Shown: piece after piece, positions 36,192 to 45,542 of the stretch | How the letters are laid out: every line of letters begins with the position of its first letter | Numbering within the stretch: the first letter of the stretch is position 1 | From: Paracoccaceae bacterium | GTDB lineage: Bacteria; Pseudomonadota; Alphaproteobacteria; Rhodobacterales; Rhodobacteraceae | DNA: 64,000 nt | Reading direction: 5' to 3' | NCBI GenBank assembly: GCA_009842205.1 | Contig: VYFX01000063.1 | Coordinates: forward strand, 62,001-126,000 | Program-made: the position numbers and the translations under genes | The notes under the pieces: model-generated | What the model was told of the DNA's origin: nothing | Databases searched by the model: none | The model's input: the letters and a program-made list of their open reading frames with translations, nothing else

Positions 36192-36231
36192 TTCGCGATC
36201 CTGGAAACTCCCGGAAATTGTTTTACCGATT

Positions 36232-37425
36232 TTAATGCTTGGTGGGTTCAATCCTCTCAATTGCTAGGGAAATCCCCTGACCTCCACCTATACACATTGT
36301 GATCAGGGCCTTTTTGCCACCGATTCGTTCAAGTTCATATAAGGCCTTGAGGGTAATAATCGTACCAGTTGCGCCAATCGGATGTCCCAATGCAATGGCA
36401 CCTCCATTGGGGTTGACCTTTTTGGCATCAAGTCCAAGCTCATTTGATACAGCCAAAGCTTGGGCAGCAAAGGCCTCATTCGATTCAATGACATCGAAGT
36501 CGGATATTTTGGCACCAATTTTCCGCAATAGATTTTGAGTTGCTGGTACAGGCCCGATTCCCATCGTTTGAGGTCTTACTCCAGCATGTGCGTATCCCAA
36601 GATTCTGGCTTTTGGTGTAAGGCCAGCGCTGTCGGCTGCTTCCTTCCGTGCAAGTACCACAGCAGCTGCCCCATCATTAATTCCGGATGCATTGCCGGCC
36701 GTAACAGAACCATCTTTCTTGAATACTGTACGGAGTTTGGCCAAATCTTCGTATGAGGTCGGTTTCGGATGCTCATCAGTGTCAAAAACGACAGTTGACC
36801 TCCTTTGTTTAACTTCCACCGGTACGATCTGACTCTTGAAATAACCATTTTCGATGGCCGAAGCTGCGCGTTGTTGACTTTCGAGGGCAAATTCGTCCTG
36901 CATCGAACGTTCAATACCATATTCCGAAGCCACATTTTCAGCTGTAACACCCATATGACCAGTTCCGAAGGGACAGCTGAGAGCTCCAATCATCATGTCA
37001 TCCATTCCGGTATTTCCCATTTTCTTGCCCCATCGGACATCGGGAACCGTATGTGGAGACCGACTCATGCTTTCGGAACCCCCGGCCAGTCCAAAATCTG
37101 CATCTCCAAGCATCAAGGACTGTATTACTGATACTATGGCTTGGACACCACTTCCACAAAGTCTGTTGACATTCATGGCTGGTACTTCTTCCGGTACTCC
37201 AGCATTAACGGAAGCAACCCTGGACAAATACATGTCCTTGGCCTGGGTATTGATGACATGGCCAAAAGCAACATGTCCTATCCTGTCTGCTTCAATCCCG
37301 GATCTTTCCATTGCCGATTTTGAAACAATGGTTCCCAGTTCAATTGGGGTCAGGGATGACAAGGAACCTCCGAATGTACCGATGGCAGTTCTTGCACCGT
37401 CCAATATTACTATTTCTTCAGTCAT
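36232..37425 (-). CDS. Acetyl-CoA C-acyltransferase / beta-ketothiolase
   Basis: This thiolase has all active residues: the nucleophile cysteine in NRLCGSGVQAI (about residue 90), histidine in NPNGGAIALGHPIGATG (about 350) and cysteine in MCIGGGQG (about 380). It is 397 residues long and resembles PhaA/BktB biosynthetic or degradative thiolases. It is the last gene of marR-maiA-thiolase, starting 2 bases after maiA. In this setting it may process acetoacetyl-CoA made from the acetoacetate released by the homogentisate pathway; no acetoacetate:CoA-activating enzyme is seen nearby. Confidence 0.92.
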   Translation of the reverse strand: MTEEIVILDGARTAIGTFGGSLSSLTPIELGTIVSKSAMERSGIEADRIGHVAFGHVINTQAKDMYLSRVASVNAGVPEEVPAMNVNRLCGSGVQAIVSVIQSLMLGDADFGLAGGSESMSRSPHTVPDVRWGKKMGNTGMDDMMIGALSCPFGTGHMGVTAENVASEYGIERSMQDEFALESQQRAASAIENGYFKSQIVPVEVKQRRSTVVFDTDEHPKPTSYEDLAKLRTVFKKDGSVTAGNASGINDGAAAVVLARKEAADSAGLTPKARILGYAHAGVRPQTMGIGPVPATQNLLRKIGAKISDFDVIESNEAFAAQALAVSNELGLDAKKVNPNGGAIALGHPIGATGTIITLKALYELERIGGKKALITMCIGGGQGISLAIERIEPTKH

Positions 37426-37426
37426 T

Positions 37427-38068
37427 TCAATTTCCTTTCAACTTTTGTGCTTCTTCGGGACTTGCCTTGGAAAAGGCTTCAATTACGGTTAAATTTTCCA
37501 CTATACTCCTGATCCTGGGATAGTCATCAAGGGGGATGTTCCATCGGTTGGCATTGTAAACCTGTGGGACCAGACAAATATCAGCCATGGTGATCTGATC
37601 CCCATGGCAGAATGTTCCCGTTTGGGGATGAGCCAACAGTTTTTCAACTGCCAGCAAACCCTTGGATACAAATTTTTCCATCCAATGATTCATGGTTATC
37701 TTTTTGTCCGATGCCTCTACCGCATAAGTTGCCACAGAAAGATTGCAGACGGGATGAATTTCCATGGCAATGGCGAAGGATAGTGTTTTAACACGCAAGC
37801 GTTCTACCGGATTCTCAGGGAGAATGTTCAGCCTGCCGGTTTCATCAAGATACTCAATGATGGCCAGGGACTGGGTCAAGACCTGATCGTCAATCAACAA
37901 TGTGGGAACGAGGCCCTGTGGATTCAGGGCCAGATACTCTTCATTCAGGTTGTCCTTGTTGAGCAGGTCAACAGGTATTGTTTTGAATTCCAGTCCTGCG
38001 AGATACAAGGCTATGCGTACCCTGAAGGAAGCCGATGAGCGCCAATAATCGTAAAGGGCAATCTTCAT
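37427..38068 (-). CDS. maiA: Maleylacetoacetate isomerase
   Basis: This zeta-class glutathione S-transferase isomerises maleylacetoacetate to fumarylacetoacetate in tyrosine degradation. The catalytic motif SSASFRVRIAL is near residues 11-21. NPQGLVPTL (about 49-57) and SLAIIEYLDE (about 67-76) bind glutathione. The 213 residues match the family. It overlaps the marR stop by 4 bases and sits head to head with hmgA across the regulated promoter region. Confidence 0.93.
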   Translation of the reverse strand: MKIALYDYWRSSASFRVRIALYLAGLEFKTIPVDLLNKDNLNEEYLALNPQGLVPTLLIDDQVLTQSLAIIEYLDETGRLNILPENPVERLRVKTLSFAIAMEIHPVCNLSVATYAVEASDKKITMNHWMEKFVSKGLLAVEKLLAHPQTGTFCHGDQITMADICLVPQVYNANRWNIPLDDYPRIRSIVENLTVIEAFSKASPEEAQKLKGN

Positions 38069-38496
38069 GGTTCCTCACTTTCCAGCAGGACTTTCAATCC
38101 CTTGGTAAAGGCCGGTCCCTCACTCCCGAGGAGTTGAATCAGTTTCTCGTTATATTGGACTGCAATGGGCTTGAGCTCGGACATCAATTTTTTACCCTCG
38201 CCTGTCAGTGAAAGGAAGGTTTCCCGTTTGTCAGCAGGATTATTTTCCCGGTTGATCAGACCGGAATTCTCCAATCGCTTGCAGGCTCTGCTTACTCGTG
38301 ATTTGTGCAGGTCAACCTTGATCAGGAGTTTGTTCATTTTTATAATGCCCGATTGGGACAGATGGAATAAGACACGCCATTCGGGTACAGTCAAATGGTG
38401 ATCAAGATTATATCTTTTTTCCAGTTCACGGCTTAGTTTTCCAGCCAATGCACTGACCTGGTAAGGCAAAAAGTTTGATAGATTATATTCTGTCAT
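38065..38496 (-). CDS. MarR-family regulator of the homogentisate genes
   Basis: This 143-residue winged-helix dimer has the MarR pattern: LTVPEWRVLFHLSQSG, then the recognition helix DLHKSRVSRACKRLENSGLI and the wing ENNPADKRETFLSLTGEGKKL. Start ATG 38496 is preferred over the TTG at 38520. It is divergent from hmgA. The almost perfect 24-base palindrome over the hmgA promoter is its likely operator, and an intermediate such as homogentisate its likely effector (inference). Confidence 0.88.
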   Translation of the reverse strand: MTEYNLSNFLPYQVSALAGKLSRELEKRYNLDHHLTVPEWRVLFHLSQSGIIKMNKLLIKVDLHKSRVSRACKRLENSGLINRENNPADKRETFLSLTGEGKKLMSELKPIAVQYNEKLIQLLGSEGPAFTKGLKVLLESEEP

Positions 38497-38648
38497 ACAA
38501 GAATCTGGGTAATATTTCAAATTATGATCTTGTTCTGGCCAATGTAACTTTTGCTCTATATTCCTTTATCTCCCAGATTCAGAATATATTCGAATTATTA
38601 ATGAAGATATTTTTCATTTTTGTTTCTACAATATTCGGAAGCAAATAA

Positions 38649-38682
38649 AATTAGTTGCAACTGCAACTAATTAGACTATAAT
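38649..38682 (+). promoter_or_regulatory. hmgA promoter overlapped by a MarR-type palindrome
   Basis: AATTAGTTGCA (38649-38659) and TGCAACTAATT (38662-38672) form a perfect inverted repeat with an AC spacer. The -35 TTGCAA (38655-38660) lies inside it. The -10 TATAAT (38677-38682) is a perfect match 16 bases on. A bound dimer would block RNA polymerase, so repression by the adjacent MarR protein is the simplest reading. Confidence 0.75.
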
Positions 38683-38712
38683 TTCAACAGTTGGCAAAAA
38701 CAGGACTAAAAA

Positions 38713-40065
38713 ATGGATCAGTTTTTGGATGGAAAGCATAAATTGACGATACAAAGCAAGGCCAGATCAGCAGAAGAATACATGCCTGGATTTGGGAATG
38801 ATTTTGAGACTGAAGCATTGCCGGGTGCTCTCCCCCAGGGACAGAACAGTCCCCAGAATTGTGCATATGGCTTATATGCCGAGCAATTGTCGGGAACCCC
38901 CTTTACTGCTCCACGTGGACAGAATGAACGAACATGGTGCTATCGGATCAGGCCATCAGTACGCCATTCAACGAGATATGAAAAAATTGAATTGCCCTAT
39001 TGGAAAACGGCACCCAACATTAATGATGATATAATATCCCTTGGTCAATACCGGTGGAACCCACTACCCATCGAGGATAGCCCGACAACTTTTCTTACCG
39101 GCATGAAAACCATGACCACCGCTGGTGATGTCAATACCCAGACCGGAATGGCTGCCCATGTGTATATCATTACCGAATCAATGGAGGATGAATATTTCTA
39201 TTCAGCCGATTCGGAAATGCTGATAGTGCCCCAGCAGGGGGAATTGCGATTTTGTACCGAATTGGGCATCATTGATTTGCAACCTCAGGAAATAGCCATT
39301 ATTCCCAGGGGAATGGTAATTCGGGTGGAAGTGCTTTCCGGACCCGCCAGAGGCTTTGTCTGTGAGAATTACAGTTCGAAATTCGATTTGCCCAACAGGG
39401 GACCGATCGGTGCAAATTGCCTGGCCAATCCGAGGGATTTCAAGACTCCCGTGGCAGCCTTCGAGGATAGGGAAATACCTTCCAGAATGGTCGTGAAATG
39501 GTGTGGTGCCTTTCATGCCAGTACCATTGACCAATCCCCACTGGATGTCGTTGCTTGGCATGGAAACTATGCACCCTGCAAATATGATTTGCGAACATTT
39601 TCACCGGTGGGTGCCATTTTATTCGATCATCCTGATCCTTCTATCTATACGGTTCTGACCGCACCTTCCGGGTTTGCAGGTACGGCGAATATTGATTTCA
39701 TCCTGTTCAGGGATAGGTGGAATGTTGCCGAGCATACCTTTCGCCCACCCTGGTATCACAAGAATATCATGTCCGAACTCATGGGCAATATACATGGTGT
39801 ATATGATGCCAAGCCCGAGGGGTTTGTTCCGGGAGGTATGAGTCTGCACAACATGATGCTTCCCCACGGGCCCGACAAGGAGGCATTTGAAGCAGCAACC
39901 ACGGTCAATCTGGAACCCTCAAAACTTGAAAATACCATGAGTTTCATGTTCGAGACAAGGTTCCCGCAACATCTGACGGAATTTGCAGCGTTTGAAGCTC
40001 AACTTCAAACTGATTATATTGACTGTTGGGCTTCCCTTGAGAAAAATTTCTCGGGCAAACCTTAA
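38713..40065 (+). CDS. hmgA: Homogentisate 1,2-dioxygenase
   Basis: This non-heme iron enzyme opens the ring of homogentisate to maleylacetoacetate. The start region [19 protein letters not shown] and the [13 protein letters not shown] segment are family hallmarks. The iron ligands His-Glu-His lie in the C-terminal half, around [16 protein letters not shown] (about 340-355) and the later [13 protein letters not shown] (about 376-388). The length of 450 residues is normal. An AGGA site precedes the ATG. It heads a run of seven closely spaced forward genes. Confidence 0.97.
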   Translation: MDQFLDGKHKLTIQSKARSAEEYMPGFGNDFETEALPGALPQGQNSPQNCAYGLYAEQLSGTPFTAPRGQNERTWCYRIRPSVRHSTRYEKIELPYWKTAPNINDDIISLGQYRWNPLPIEDSPTTFLTGMKTMTTAGDVNTQTGMAAHVYIITESMEDEYFYSADSEMLIVPQQGELRFCTELGIIDLQPQEIAIIPRGMVIRVEVLSGPARGFVCENYSSKFDLPNRGPIGANCLANPRDFKTPVAAFEDREIPSRMVVKWCGAFHASTIDQSPLDVVAWHGNYAPCKYDLRTFSPVGAILFDHPDPSIYTVLTAPSGFAGTANIDFILFRDRWNVAEHTFRPPWYHKNIMSELMGNIHGVYDAKPEGFVPGGMSLHNMMLPHGPDKEAFEAATTVNLEPSKLENTMSFMFETRFPQHLTEFAAFEAQLQTDYIDCWASLEKNFSGKP

Positions 40066-40100
40066 TCCATTTCTCAAGATATTTTCCTGAGGATAGACAA

Positions 40101-40955
40101 GTGACAGTCGATAGATTGGTAATATTGGGATCCAAGGGTGGGCCATCCCTGCGAACAACGGCAAGAATGCCCACATCCAACCTCCTTGAGATCGGAGGCA
40201 AGGTTTGTGTGGTGGATTGTGGTCTGGGGGTTACTTCCAGATTGGTGGATGCCGGCATAAAACTGGCTGACATAGATTATATTTTTATAACCCATTTGCA
40301 TTCTGATCATCTGCTGGAACTTGGTCCTCTCCTACATACTGCCTGGACAACCAATCTGAACAAACGAATCACGGTTTTCGGACCGGTAGGGACAACGGAA
40401 TATCTTGACCATTTCTATCAATCACTCCAATTCGATATAAATCTTAGAATTGATGACGAGGGTCGACCGGATTTGCGGGAACTGGTAATGATCCGGGAAT
40501 ATGGGGAAGGGTTGGTGTTGGCAGATAATCCTCGGGTAACTGCCCTGAAAGTGCCACATCCACCGGTAGAAGAATGTTATGCCCTGAAAATGGAACATGA
40601 TGGGTGGAAGGTAACCTTTGGAGCGGATACGGCCTATTTTAAGCCCTTGATGGAATTTGCCCGGGGAAGTGACATTCTTATTCATGAGGCCATGCTGACA
40701 AGTGGTATCGAGGAGTTGATAAGGATTACCAATAGTGCCAAAAGCCTGGAAAAGCATCTGTTTGCAAGTCATACGCCGGTCGAGGATGTCGGCAGGATTG
40801 CCCATGGTGCAGGTGTTGAATTATTGGTGTTGAACCATTTGGTACCTGTTACTCAAAAGGGTATCAATGAACAGGAATGGCTGGATGAAATTACCAAGAC
40901 ATGGAAGGGAAAAACGATGATTGCCAGGGACGGTTTGGAAATCAGGAGACAATAG
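40101..40955 (+). CDS. MBL-fold metallo-hydrolase, RNase Z/arylsulfatase-like
   Basis: This metallo-beta-lactamase-fold protein has the full metal motif THLHSDH (about 60-66), further ligands in TFGADTAY (about 174) and ASHTPVED (about 223). It resembles stand-alone RNase Z-like hydrolases that cleave small esters or lactones rather than tRNA. It starts at GTG 40101 behind GAGG. It lies between hmgA and the FAH gene, so it may hydrolyse an aromatic-pathway ester or side product; the substrate is unknown. Confidence 0.85.
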   Translation: MTVDRLVILGSKGGPSLRTTARMPTSNLLEIGGKVCVVDCGLGVTSRLVDAGIKLADIDYIFITHLHSDHLLELGPLLHTAWTTNLNKRITVFGPVGTTEYLDHFYQSLQFDINLRIDDEGRPDLRELVMIREYGEGLVLADNPRVTALKVPHPPVEECYALKMEHDGWKVTFGADTAYFKPLMEFARGSDILIHEAMLTSGIEELIRITNSAKSLEKHLFASHTPVEDVGRIAHGAGVELLVLNHLVPVTQKGINEQEWLDEITKTWKGKTMIARDGLEIRRQ

Positions 40956-40956
40956 A

Positions 40957-41964
40957 GTGAAACTAGCTTCATTAAATGACGGAACCCTCGACGGGCAACT
41001 GGTTGTTGTAACCAGGAACTTACAGACTTATGCTGATGCAACTGATATTGCCCCAACCCTGCAGGCTGCATTGGATAATTGGCAGCAAATCGGTCCACAA
41101 CTGGAAGTTTTGGCAAGTGATTTGGAGAAAGGTGATTTTGGTCAGGAATTCAATCCGGCAAAGGTCTATTCACCCTTGCCAAGAGCATATCAATGGGCTG
41201 ATGGATCGGCATATTTGAACCATGTTGAGTTGGTCAGAAAAGCCAGAAATGCCAAGGTTCCTGATTCCTTCTTTGTCGATCCACTGATGTATCAGGGAGG
41301 CTCCGACAGTTTTTACACACCACATGGACCGATTGAACTGCTTGAAGAGAGTTGGGGTATTGATTTGGAAGCAGAAGTTGCAGTCATAGTGGACAAGGTA
41401 CCAATGGGTATAACACCGGAGGAAGCACCCGGCTATATTAGGTTGATCATGCTGGTCAATGATGTCAGTTTAAGAAATCTGATACCTGCCGAACTGGGCA
41501 AGGGTTTTGGTTTTTTCCAGTCCAAGCCCGCCACGGCATTTTCACCGGTTGCGATTTCCCCTGACGAGATTGAATCATGGTCCGAGGGCACCATACATCT
41601 TCCGTTGTCGGTCGATATCAACAACCAACCCTTTGGCCGGGCCAATGTTGGCGTGGACATGACTTTCAATTTCTTCCAGCTGATTGCCCATGCTGCCAAG
41701 ACCAGGGAATTGGCTGCAGGAACGATTATCGGTTCGGGAACGATTTCCAACAAGCTGGATGGAGGGCCCGGCAAACCAATATCCGAAGGTGGGGTAGGGT
41801 ATTCCTGCATTTCGGAAATCAGAACCGTGGAAACCATTAATGAAGGGAAACCCCGGACGCCATTCCTACAATTCGGGGATATTGTTGAAATCTGGATGGA
41901 CGATATGGAGGGGCAATCCATATTTGGTTCGATCAAGCAAACCGTAAAGAAATATGAGAGATGA
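40957..41964 (+). CDS. fahA: Fumarylacetoacetate hydrolase
   Basis: This enzyme splits fumarylacetoacetate into fumarate and acetoacetate, completing homogentisate breakdown. The FAH domain has the metal ligands in LEAEVAVIVDK (Glu-x-Glu, about residue 130) and the aspartate in MLVNDVSLRN (about 166), with KGFGFFQSKPATAFSP close by. The start is GTG 40957, one base after the previous stop, with AGGAG 9 bases upstream; the frame further left is spurious. The length of 335 residues fits the two-domain bacterial form. Confidence 0.9.
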   Translation: MKLASLNDGTLDGQLVVVTRNLQTYADATDIAPTLQAALDNWQQIGPQLEVLASDLEKGDFGQEFNPAKVYSPLPRAYQWADGSAYLNHVELVRKARNAKVPDSFFVDPLMYQGGSDSFYTPHGPIELLEESWGIDLEAEVAVIVDKVPMGITPEEAPGYIRLIMLVNDVSLRNLIPAELGKGFGFFQSKPATAFSPVAISPDEIESWSEGTIHLPLSVDINNQPFGRANVGVDMTFNFFQLIAHAAKTRELAAGTIIGSGTISNKLDGGPGKPISEGGVGYSCISEIRTVETINEGKPRTPFLQFGDIVEIWMDDMEGQSIFGSIKQTVKKYER

Positions 41965-41966
41965 AC

Positions 41967-42917
41967 ATGGCTAAAGAATTTGCATCACGAAGTGATCTGG
42001 GCGAGAAAAAAACGAGTTTTACCGAAATCGGCAGAGGTTTGTATGCCTTTACTGCGGAAGGGGATCCCAATTCGGGTGTAATTGTCGGCGATGATTCCGT
42101 AATGGTGATCGAGGCCCAGGCAACCCCGAGGCTGGCTTCCAAGGTGATTGAAGAAATTCAAAAGGTTACCGACAAACCGATCACTCACCTCGTTCTAACC
42201 CATTATCATGCTGTCAGGGTTCTCGGTGCGGCAGCTTTCAATGCCCAGCAGATCATCATGTCCGAAACGGCTAGGGGAATGGTGGTAGAAAGGGGACAGG
42301 AGGATTGGGACAGTGAATTCAACAGGTTTCCAAGACTGTTTGAGGGCCATGAATCAATTCCAGGTCTAACCTGGCCCACGACAACCTTCAATGGCAGGAT
42401 GACGGTTTACCTGGGAAACAGAAAGGTCGAGATCATGCAATTCGGGCGAGCCCACACTGCTGGTGATGCGGTTGTCTGGGTACCTGATGAGCAGGTCATG
42501 TTTACGGGAGACATTGTCGAATACAAATCGGCCTGTTATTGTGGTGACGGCCATTTCGAGGATTGGCAGGATACCCTTGATGTGGTTGAAAGTTACCAGC
42601 CTGAAGCTATTGCACCGGGCAGGGGGGACGCCTTGACGGGATCGAATATGGTTGCTGCCGGACTCGATGGTACAAGGGAGTTTCTTGATGCCACCTATTT
42701 ACCTGTCGTTAGGGTTGCTTCCCGCAACGGCACTTTGAAGGAAGCCTGGGATGAGGTCAGGACCAATTGTGATTCTCGATTCAGTGATTATGCCATTTAT
42801 GAACATTGCCTGCCGTTTAATGTGGCTCGTGCATATGATGAGGCTCGGGGTATAGATACTCCAAGAATCTGGACTGCTGAACGTGATCTTGAAATGTGGA
42901 GCAGACTTCAGGGTTAA
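41967..42917 (+). CDS. Divergent MBL-fold protein with altered metal motif
   Basis: The protein has an MBL fold, but the usual HxHxDH is HYHAVR (THYHAVRVLGA, about 77-87), so the Asp-His of the second metal site is missing. Later ligands seem present in GRAHTAGDAVVW (His) and FTGDIVEY (Asp). It may bind one metal or act differently from standard hydrolases. The start is ATG 41967 with GAGAG six bases ahead; ATG 41961, overlapping the FAH stop, is possible. It lies in the homogentisate operon; function unknown. Confidence 0.8.
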   Translation: MAKEFASRSDLGEKKTSFTEIGRGLYAFTAEGDPNSGVIVGDDSVMVIEAQATPRLASKVIEEIQKVTDKPITHLVLTHYHAVRVLGAAAFNAQQIIMSETARGMVVERGQEDWDSEFNRFPRLFEGHESIPGLTWPTTTFNGRMTVYLGNRKVEIMQFGRAHTAGDAVVWVPDEQVMFTGDIVEYKSACYCGDGHFEDWQDTLDVVESYQPEAIAPGRGDALTGSNMVAAGLDGTREFLDATYLPVVRVASRNGTLKEAWDEVRTNCDSRFSDYAIYEHCLPFNVARAYDEARGIDTPRIWTAERDLEMWSRLQG

Positions 42918-42943
42918 ATTGAAGATTTCGGATTTTTCCAACC

Positions 42944-44500
42944 ATGCCTCAACAAGCCAAGGAATACCCGTTTGTCCCTCCACCGGGACTTGACAGCAGA
43001 GAAACATCAAAGAAAGTCGTGATCGTGGGTGCCGGACCAATTGGGCTGGCCATGGCAATTGAATTGGCCAACCATGATATTCCTTCGGTTATTCTGGATG
43101 ATAGCAATAGGGTTTCAACCGGATCAAAGGCAATTTGCTGGTCAAAACGATCGCTGGAAATATTCGATCGTCTGGGAATTGGTGGCAAGGCCCTTGACAA
43201 AGGGGTTATATGGAAGGTTGGCAGGACCTATCATAGGGATCAGGAGCTGTTCAATTTTGATCTCCTTCCTGAAGAGGGGCACAAATACCCGGCATTTGTA
43301 AACCTCCAGCAATATTATGTCGAAGAGTACCTGATTGCCAGGGCACAATCCCTGGAACTGATTGACTTGCGATTTCAGAACAGGGTAGAAGCAATTCAAG
43401 GGAATCGGGACAGTGTGAATATCGACATATCCACCCCGGTTGGTGATTATCAACTTGAAACCGATTATCTGATAGCCTGTGATGGGGTACGTTCAACTGT
43501 CAGAAGACAACTTGGGCTGGATTTCGTTGGGGAATTGTTCGAGGAAAGATTTCTGATTGCCGACATAGAGATGCATCGGGAGTTTCCACCTGAACGGCGT
43601 TTTTGGTTTGAGCCCGTTTTTCATGAAGGCCAATCGGCCCTTTTGCACAAACAGCCGGACAATATTTATCGTATTGATCTTCAACTGGGATGGGATGCAG
43701 ACCCCGAGGTTGAAAAGCAGCCGGAAAGGGTAATTCCCCGCATCAGAAAAGTTGTGGGTACCAGTGATTTCAAAATAGATTGGGTGTCCGTCTATACCTT
43801 CCAATGCCGTCGGTTGGAGAGGTTTGTCCATGGCCGGGTCATTTTCGCGGGAGATTCCGCACATGTTGTTTCCCCATTCGGGGCCAGGGGAGGAAATGGT
43901 GGGCTGCAGGATGTGGATAATCTGGGCTGGAAACTGGCGGCAATCATCAAGGGTCAATCTCCCGAATCCCTACTTGAAACATACAATGACGAAAGAGTAT
44001 ATGCTTCCGATGAAAACATTGCCCATTCGACCAGAACGACCAAGTTCATGACACCATCGGATGGTGTCGAGAGGATGTTTCGGGATCAACTGTTCAAATT
44101 GACAAGGGTTGCATCCTTTGCCAGAAACTGGATCAATCCCGGTCGCTTGTCGGTTCCGGCAGTTTATCCGGGATTCGAGGATCCGGCACCCGAATTGCCA
44201 TTGATTTCAAGACCTGGTTCGGTTGCACCTGATGCTCACCTGGAAGATGGTACATGGCTACTCGACAAGTTTGGCAAATATTTGATTTTATTTGGAATCA
44301 ATACTGAAATCCCTGAAATTGATGGGTTGAGGAAGGTATGTGTGACAGCCAATGAATTTATCCGGACCAGGTACCTTGGTGAGAACGACAAGGCAATATA
44401 TCTCATTCGACCGGATCAGGTTATTGCCAGCAGGTGGCTTGAAGTCAAACCGACACGCTTAAGACATGAAATCAATCGTATTTGGGGATTGGACAAATGA
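42944..44500 (+). CDS. FAD-dependent aromatic hydroxylase (MhaA/MhpA-like)
   Basis: This class A flavoprotein monooxygenase of 518 residues has the FAD dinucleotide motif VIVGAGPIGLAMA (about 27-39), the CDGVRSTVR motif (about 176-184), and the GDSAHVVSPFGARGGNGG motif (about 304-321). It belongs with phenol and 3-(3-hydroxyphenyl)propionate hydroxylases. Its pairing with a tiny DUF2783 gene inside a homogentisate operon matches the mhaAB layout described for Pseudomonas putida U, where 3-hydroxyphenylacetate is hydroxylated to homogentisate. That substrate is an inference. Confidence 0.85.
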   Translation: MPQQAKEYPFVPPPGLDSRETSKKVVIVGAGPIGLAMAIELANHDIPSVILDDSNRVSTGSKAICWSKRSLEIFDRLGIGGKALDKGVIWKVGRTYHRDQELFNFDLLPEEGHKYPAFVNLQQYYVEEYLIARAQSLELIDLRFQNRVEAIQGNRDSVNIDISTPVGDYQLETDYLIACDGVRSTVRRQLGLDFVGELFEERFLIADIEMHREFPPERRFWFEPVFHEGQSALLHKQPDNIYRIDLQLGWDADPEVEKQPERVIPRIRKVVGTSDFKIDWVSVYTFQCRRLERFVHGRVIFAGDSAHVVSPFGARGGNGGLQDVDNLGWKLAAIIKGQSPESLLETYNDERVYASDENIAHSTRTTKFMTPSDGVERMFRDQLFKLTRVASFARNWINPGRLSVPAVYPGFEDPAPELPLISRPGSVAPDAHLEDGTWLLDKFGKYLILFGINTEIPEIDGLRKVCVTANEFIRTRYLGENDKAIYLIRPDQVIASRWLEVKPTRLRHEINRIWGLDK

Positions 44501-44703
44501 GTTCAAAAGCAAGCAAACAACCACAAGCCAGCGTGGATGAAATCTACCAGAACCTGTTGGAGGCTTTTGAAGCGGTTGATGAATCGCAAAGAATGGAATT
44601 TGCCATCATGGTCGTAATTTCCCTTTGTGATCAAGTCAGGGACAATGAGAAAATTTCCGAAATCCTGAATACCTGTCGGCAGGCCTTGGAGAAGGAAGAT
44701 TGA
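44497..44703 (+). CDS. DUF2783 small protein (probable coupling protein of the hydroxylase)
   Basis: This 68-residue helical, acidic protein resembles DUF2783 members, which sit directly after FAD monooxygenases. Its ATG overlaps the monooxygenase stop as ATGA, and its stop overlaps the rnhB start. In P. putida U the equivalent small protein MhaB is needed for coupled hydroxylation, so a similar role is proposed here. Assignment rests on size, pattern and position. Confidence 0.72.
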   Translation: MSSKASKQPQASVDEIYQNLLEAFEAVDESQRMEFAIMVVISLCDQVRDNEKISEILNTCRQALEKED

Positions 44704-45326
44704 ACGAAAACTCTTTGGCACCGGATTACCAGCTGGAGAAGAAATATATCCTGGCAGGACACAAGGTTGTTGTAGGTGTTGATGAAGCCGGAAGAGGTTG
44801 TATCGCCGGTCCGGTAACAGCTGGTGCAGTCATGTTCAGGACGGAAGATTTTCCGGCAGATCTTGATGATTCGAAAAAGTTGACACCCCTCCAAAGAGCC
44901 AGGATTTACGAAGAGATAAAGGAAAAGGCAGTCATATCCTTTGTTCATGTCTCCGTAGAGGAAATCGAAAGAATCAATATTCTTCAGGCTTCGTTGAAAG
45001 CCATGATTCTTGCGGTTGAGGAACTTCCGGTTACACCGGACCTCCTCCTTGTCGATGGCAATCGATTACCACCCAACCTGCCCTGCAAGGGCCTTGCGGT
45101 TGTCAAGGGTGATCAGAAATCACTTTCCATTGCTGCTGCCTCGGTTGTGGCCAAGGTTAACAGGGACAATCTCATGAATCGGTTGGCTCGGGAAGAACCC
45201 CATTACAAATGGCATACCAACAAGGGTTATGGAACAAGGGAGCATTTGAAGGCACTTGAGCGATTCGGGCCATCCAGACATCACCGCCGATCATTTCTTC
45301 CCTTGCGACGCTTGTTCAGTGATTAG
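44700..45326 (+). CDS. rnhB: Ribonuclease HII
   Basis: This enzyme removes ribonucleotides from DNA. The catalytic acids are in GVDEAGRGCIAGPV (Asp28 and Glu29), in the LLVDGN segment (about 119) and in the following KGDQKSLSIAAASVVAKV. The length of 208 is normal. The start is TTG 44700, overlapping the previous stop, with GGAG 8 bases upstream. Its inclusion at the end of an aromatic catabolic operon looks like positional read-through rather than a functional link. Confidence 0.95.
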   Translation: MNENSLAPDYQLEKKYILAGHKVVVGVDEAGRGCIAGPVTAGAVMFRTEDFPADLDDSKKLTPLQRARIYEEIKEKAVISFVHVSVEEIERINILQASLKAMILAVEELPVTPDLLLVDGNRLPPNLPCKGLAVVKGDQKSLSIAAASVVAKVNRDNLMNRLAREEPHYKWHTNKGYGTREHLKALERFGPSRHHRRSFLPLRRLFSD

Positions 45327-45366
45327 AACAAAACCATCCGGGCAAGATTAGCTTTACACATGAAAC

Positions 45367-45442
45367 TGGCAGGGGTGGAGGGGCTCGAACCCCCGACACC
45401 CGGTTTTGGAGACCGGTGCTCTACCAACTGAGCTACACCCCT
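45367..45442 (-). tRNA. tRNA-Trp (anticodon CCA)
   Basis: On the reverse strand the acceptor stem AGGGGTG pairs with CACCCCT. The D-arm is GCTCAGTTGGTAGAGC, and the anticodon loop CTCCAAA lies between CCGGT and ACCGG. The T-loop is GGTTCGAGCC. The 3' CCA is encoded at 45367-45369. Anticodon CCA reads tryptophan. Confidence 0.97.
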
Positions 45443-45542
45443 TTACCGGTGAGAATAGGAAATAGGTATCAAATGTTAAAGTTTAAGGGGTTTAATTAAA
45501 CTTGTATTTTCAAGCCTTGTGAAAATTTCACCTGTGTTAAAC

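Noticed and set aside
36995..37492. A 165-codon forward frame opposite the thiolase gene
   Set aside because: The reverse strand encodes intact thiolase and maiA; the forward frame is a by-product of codon bias.
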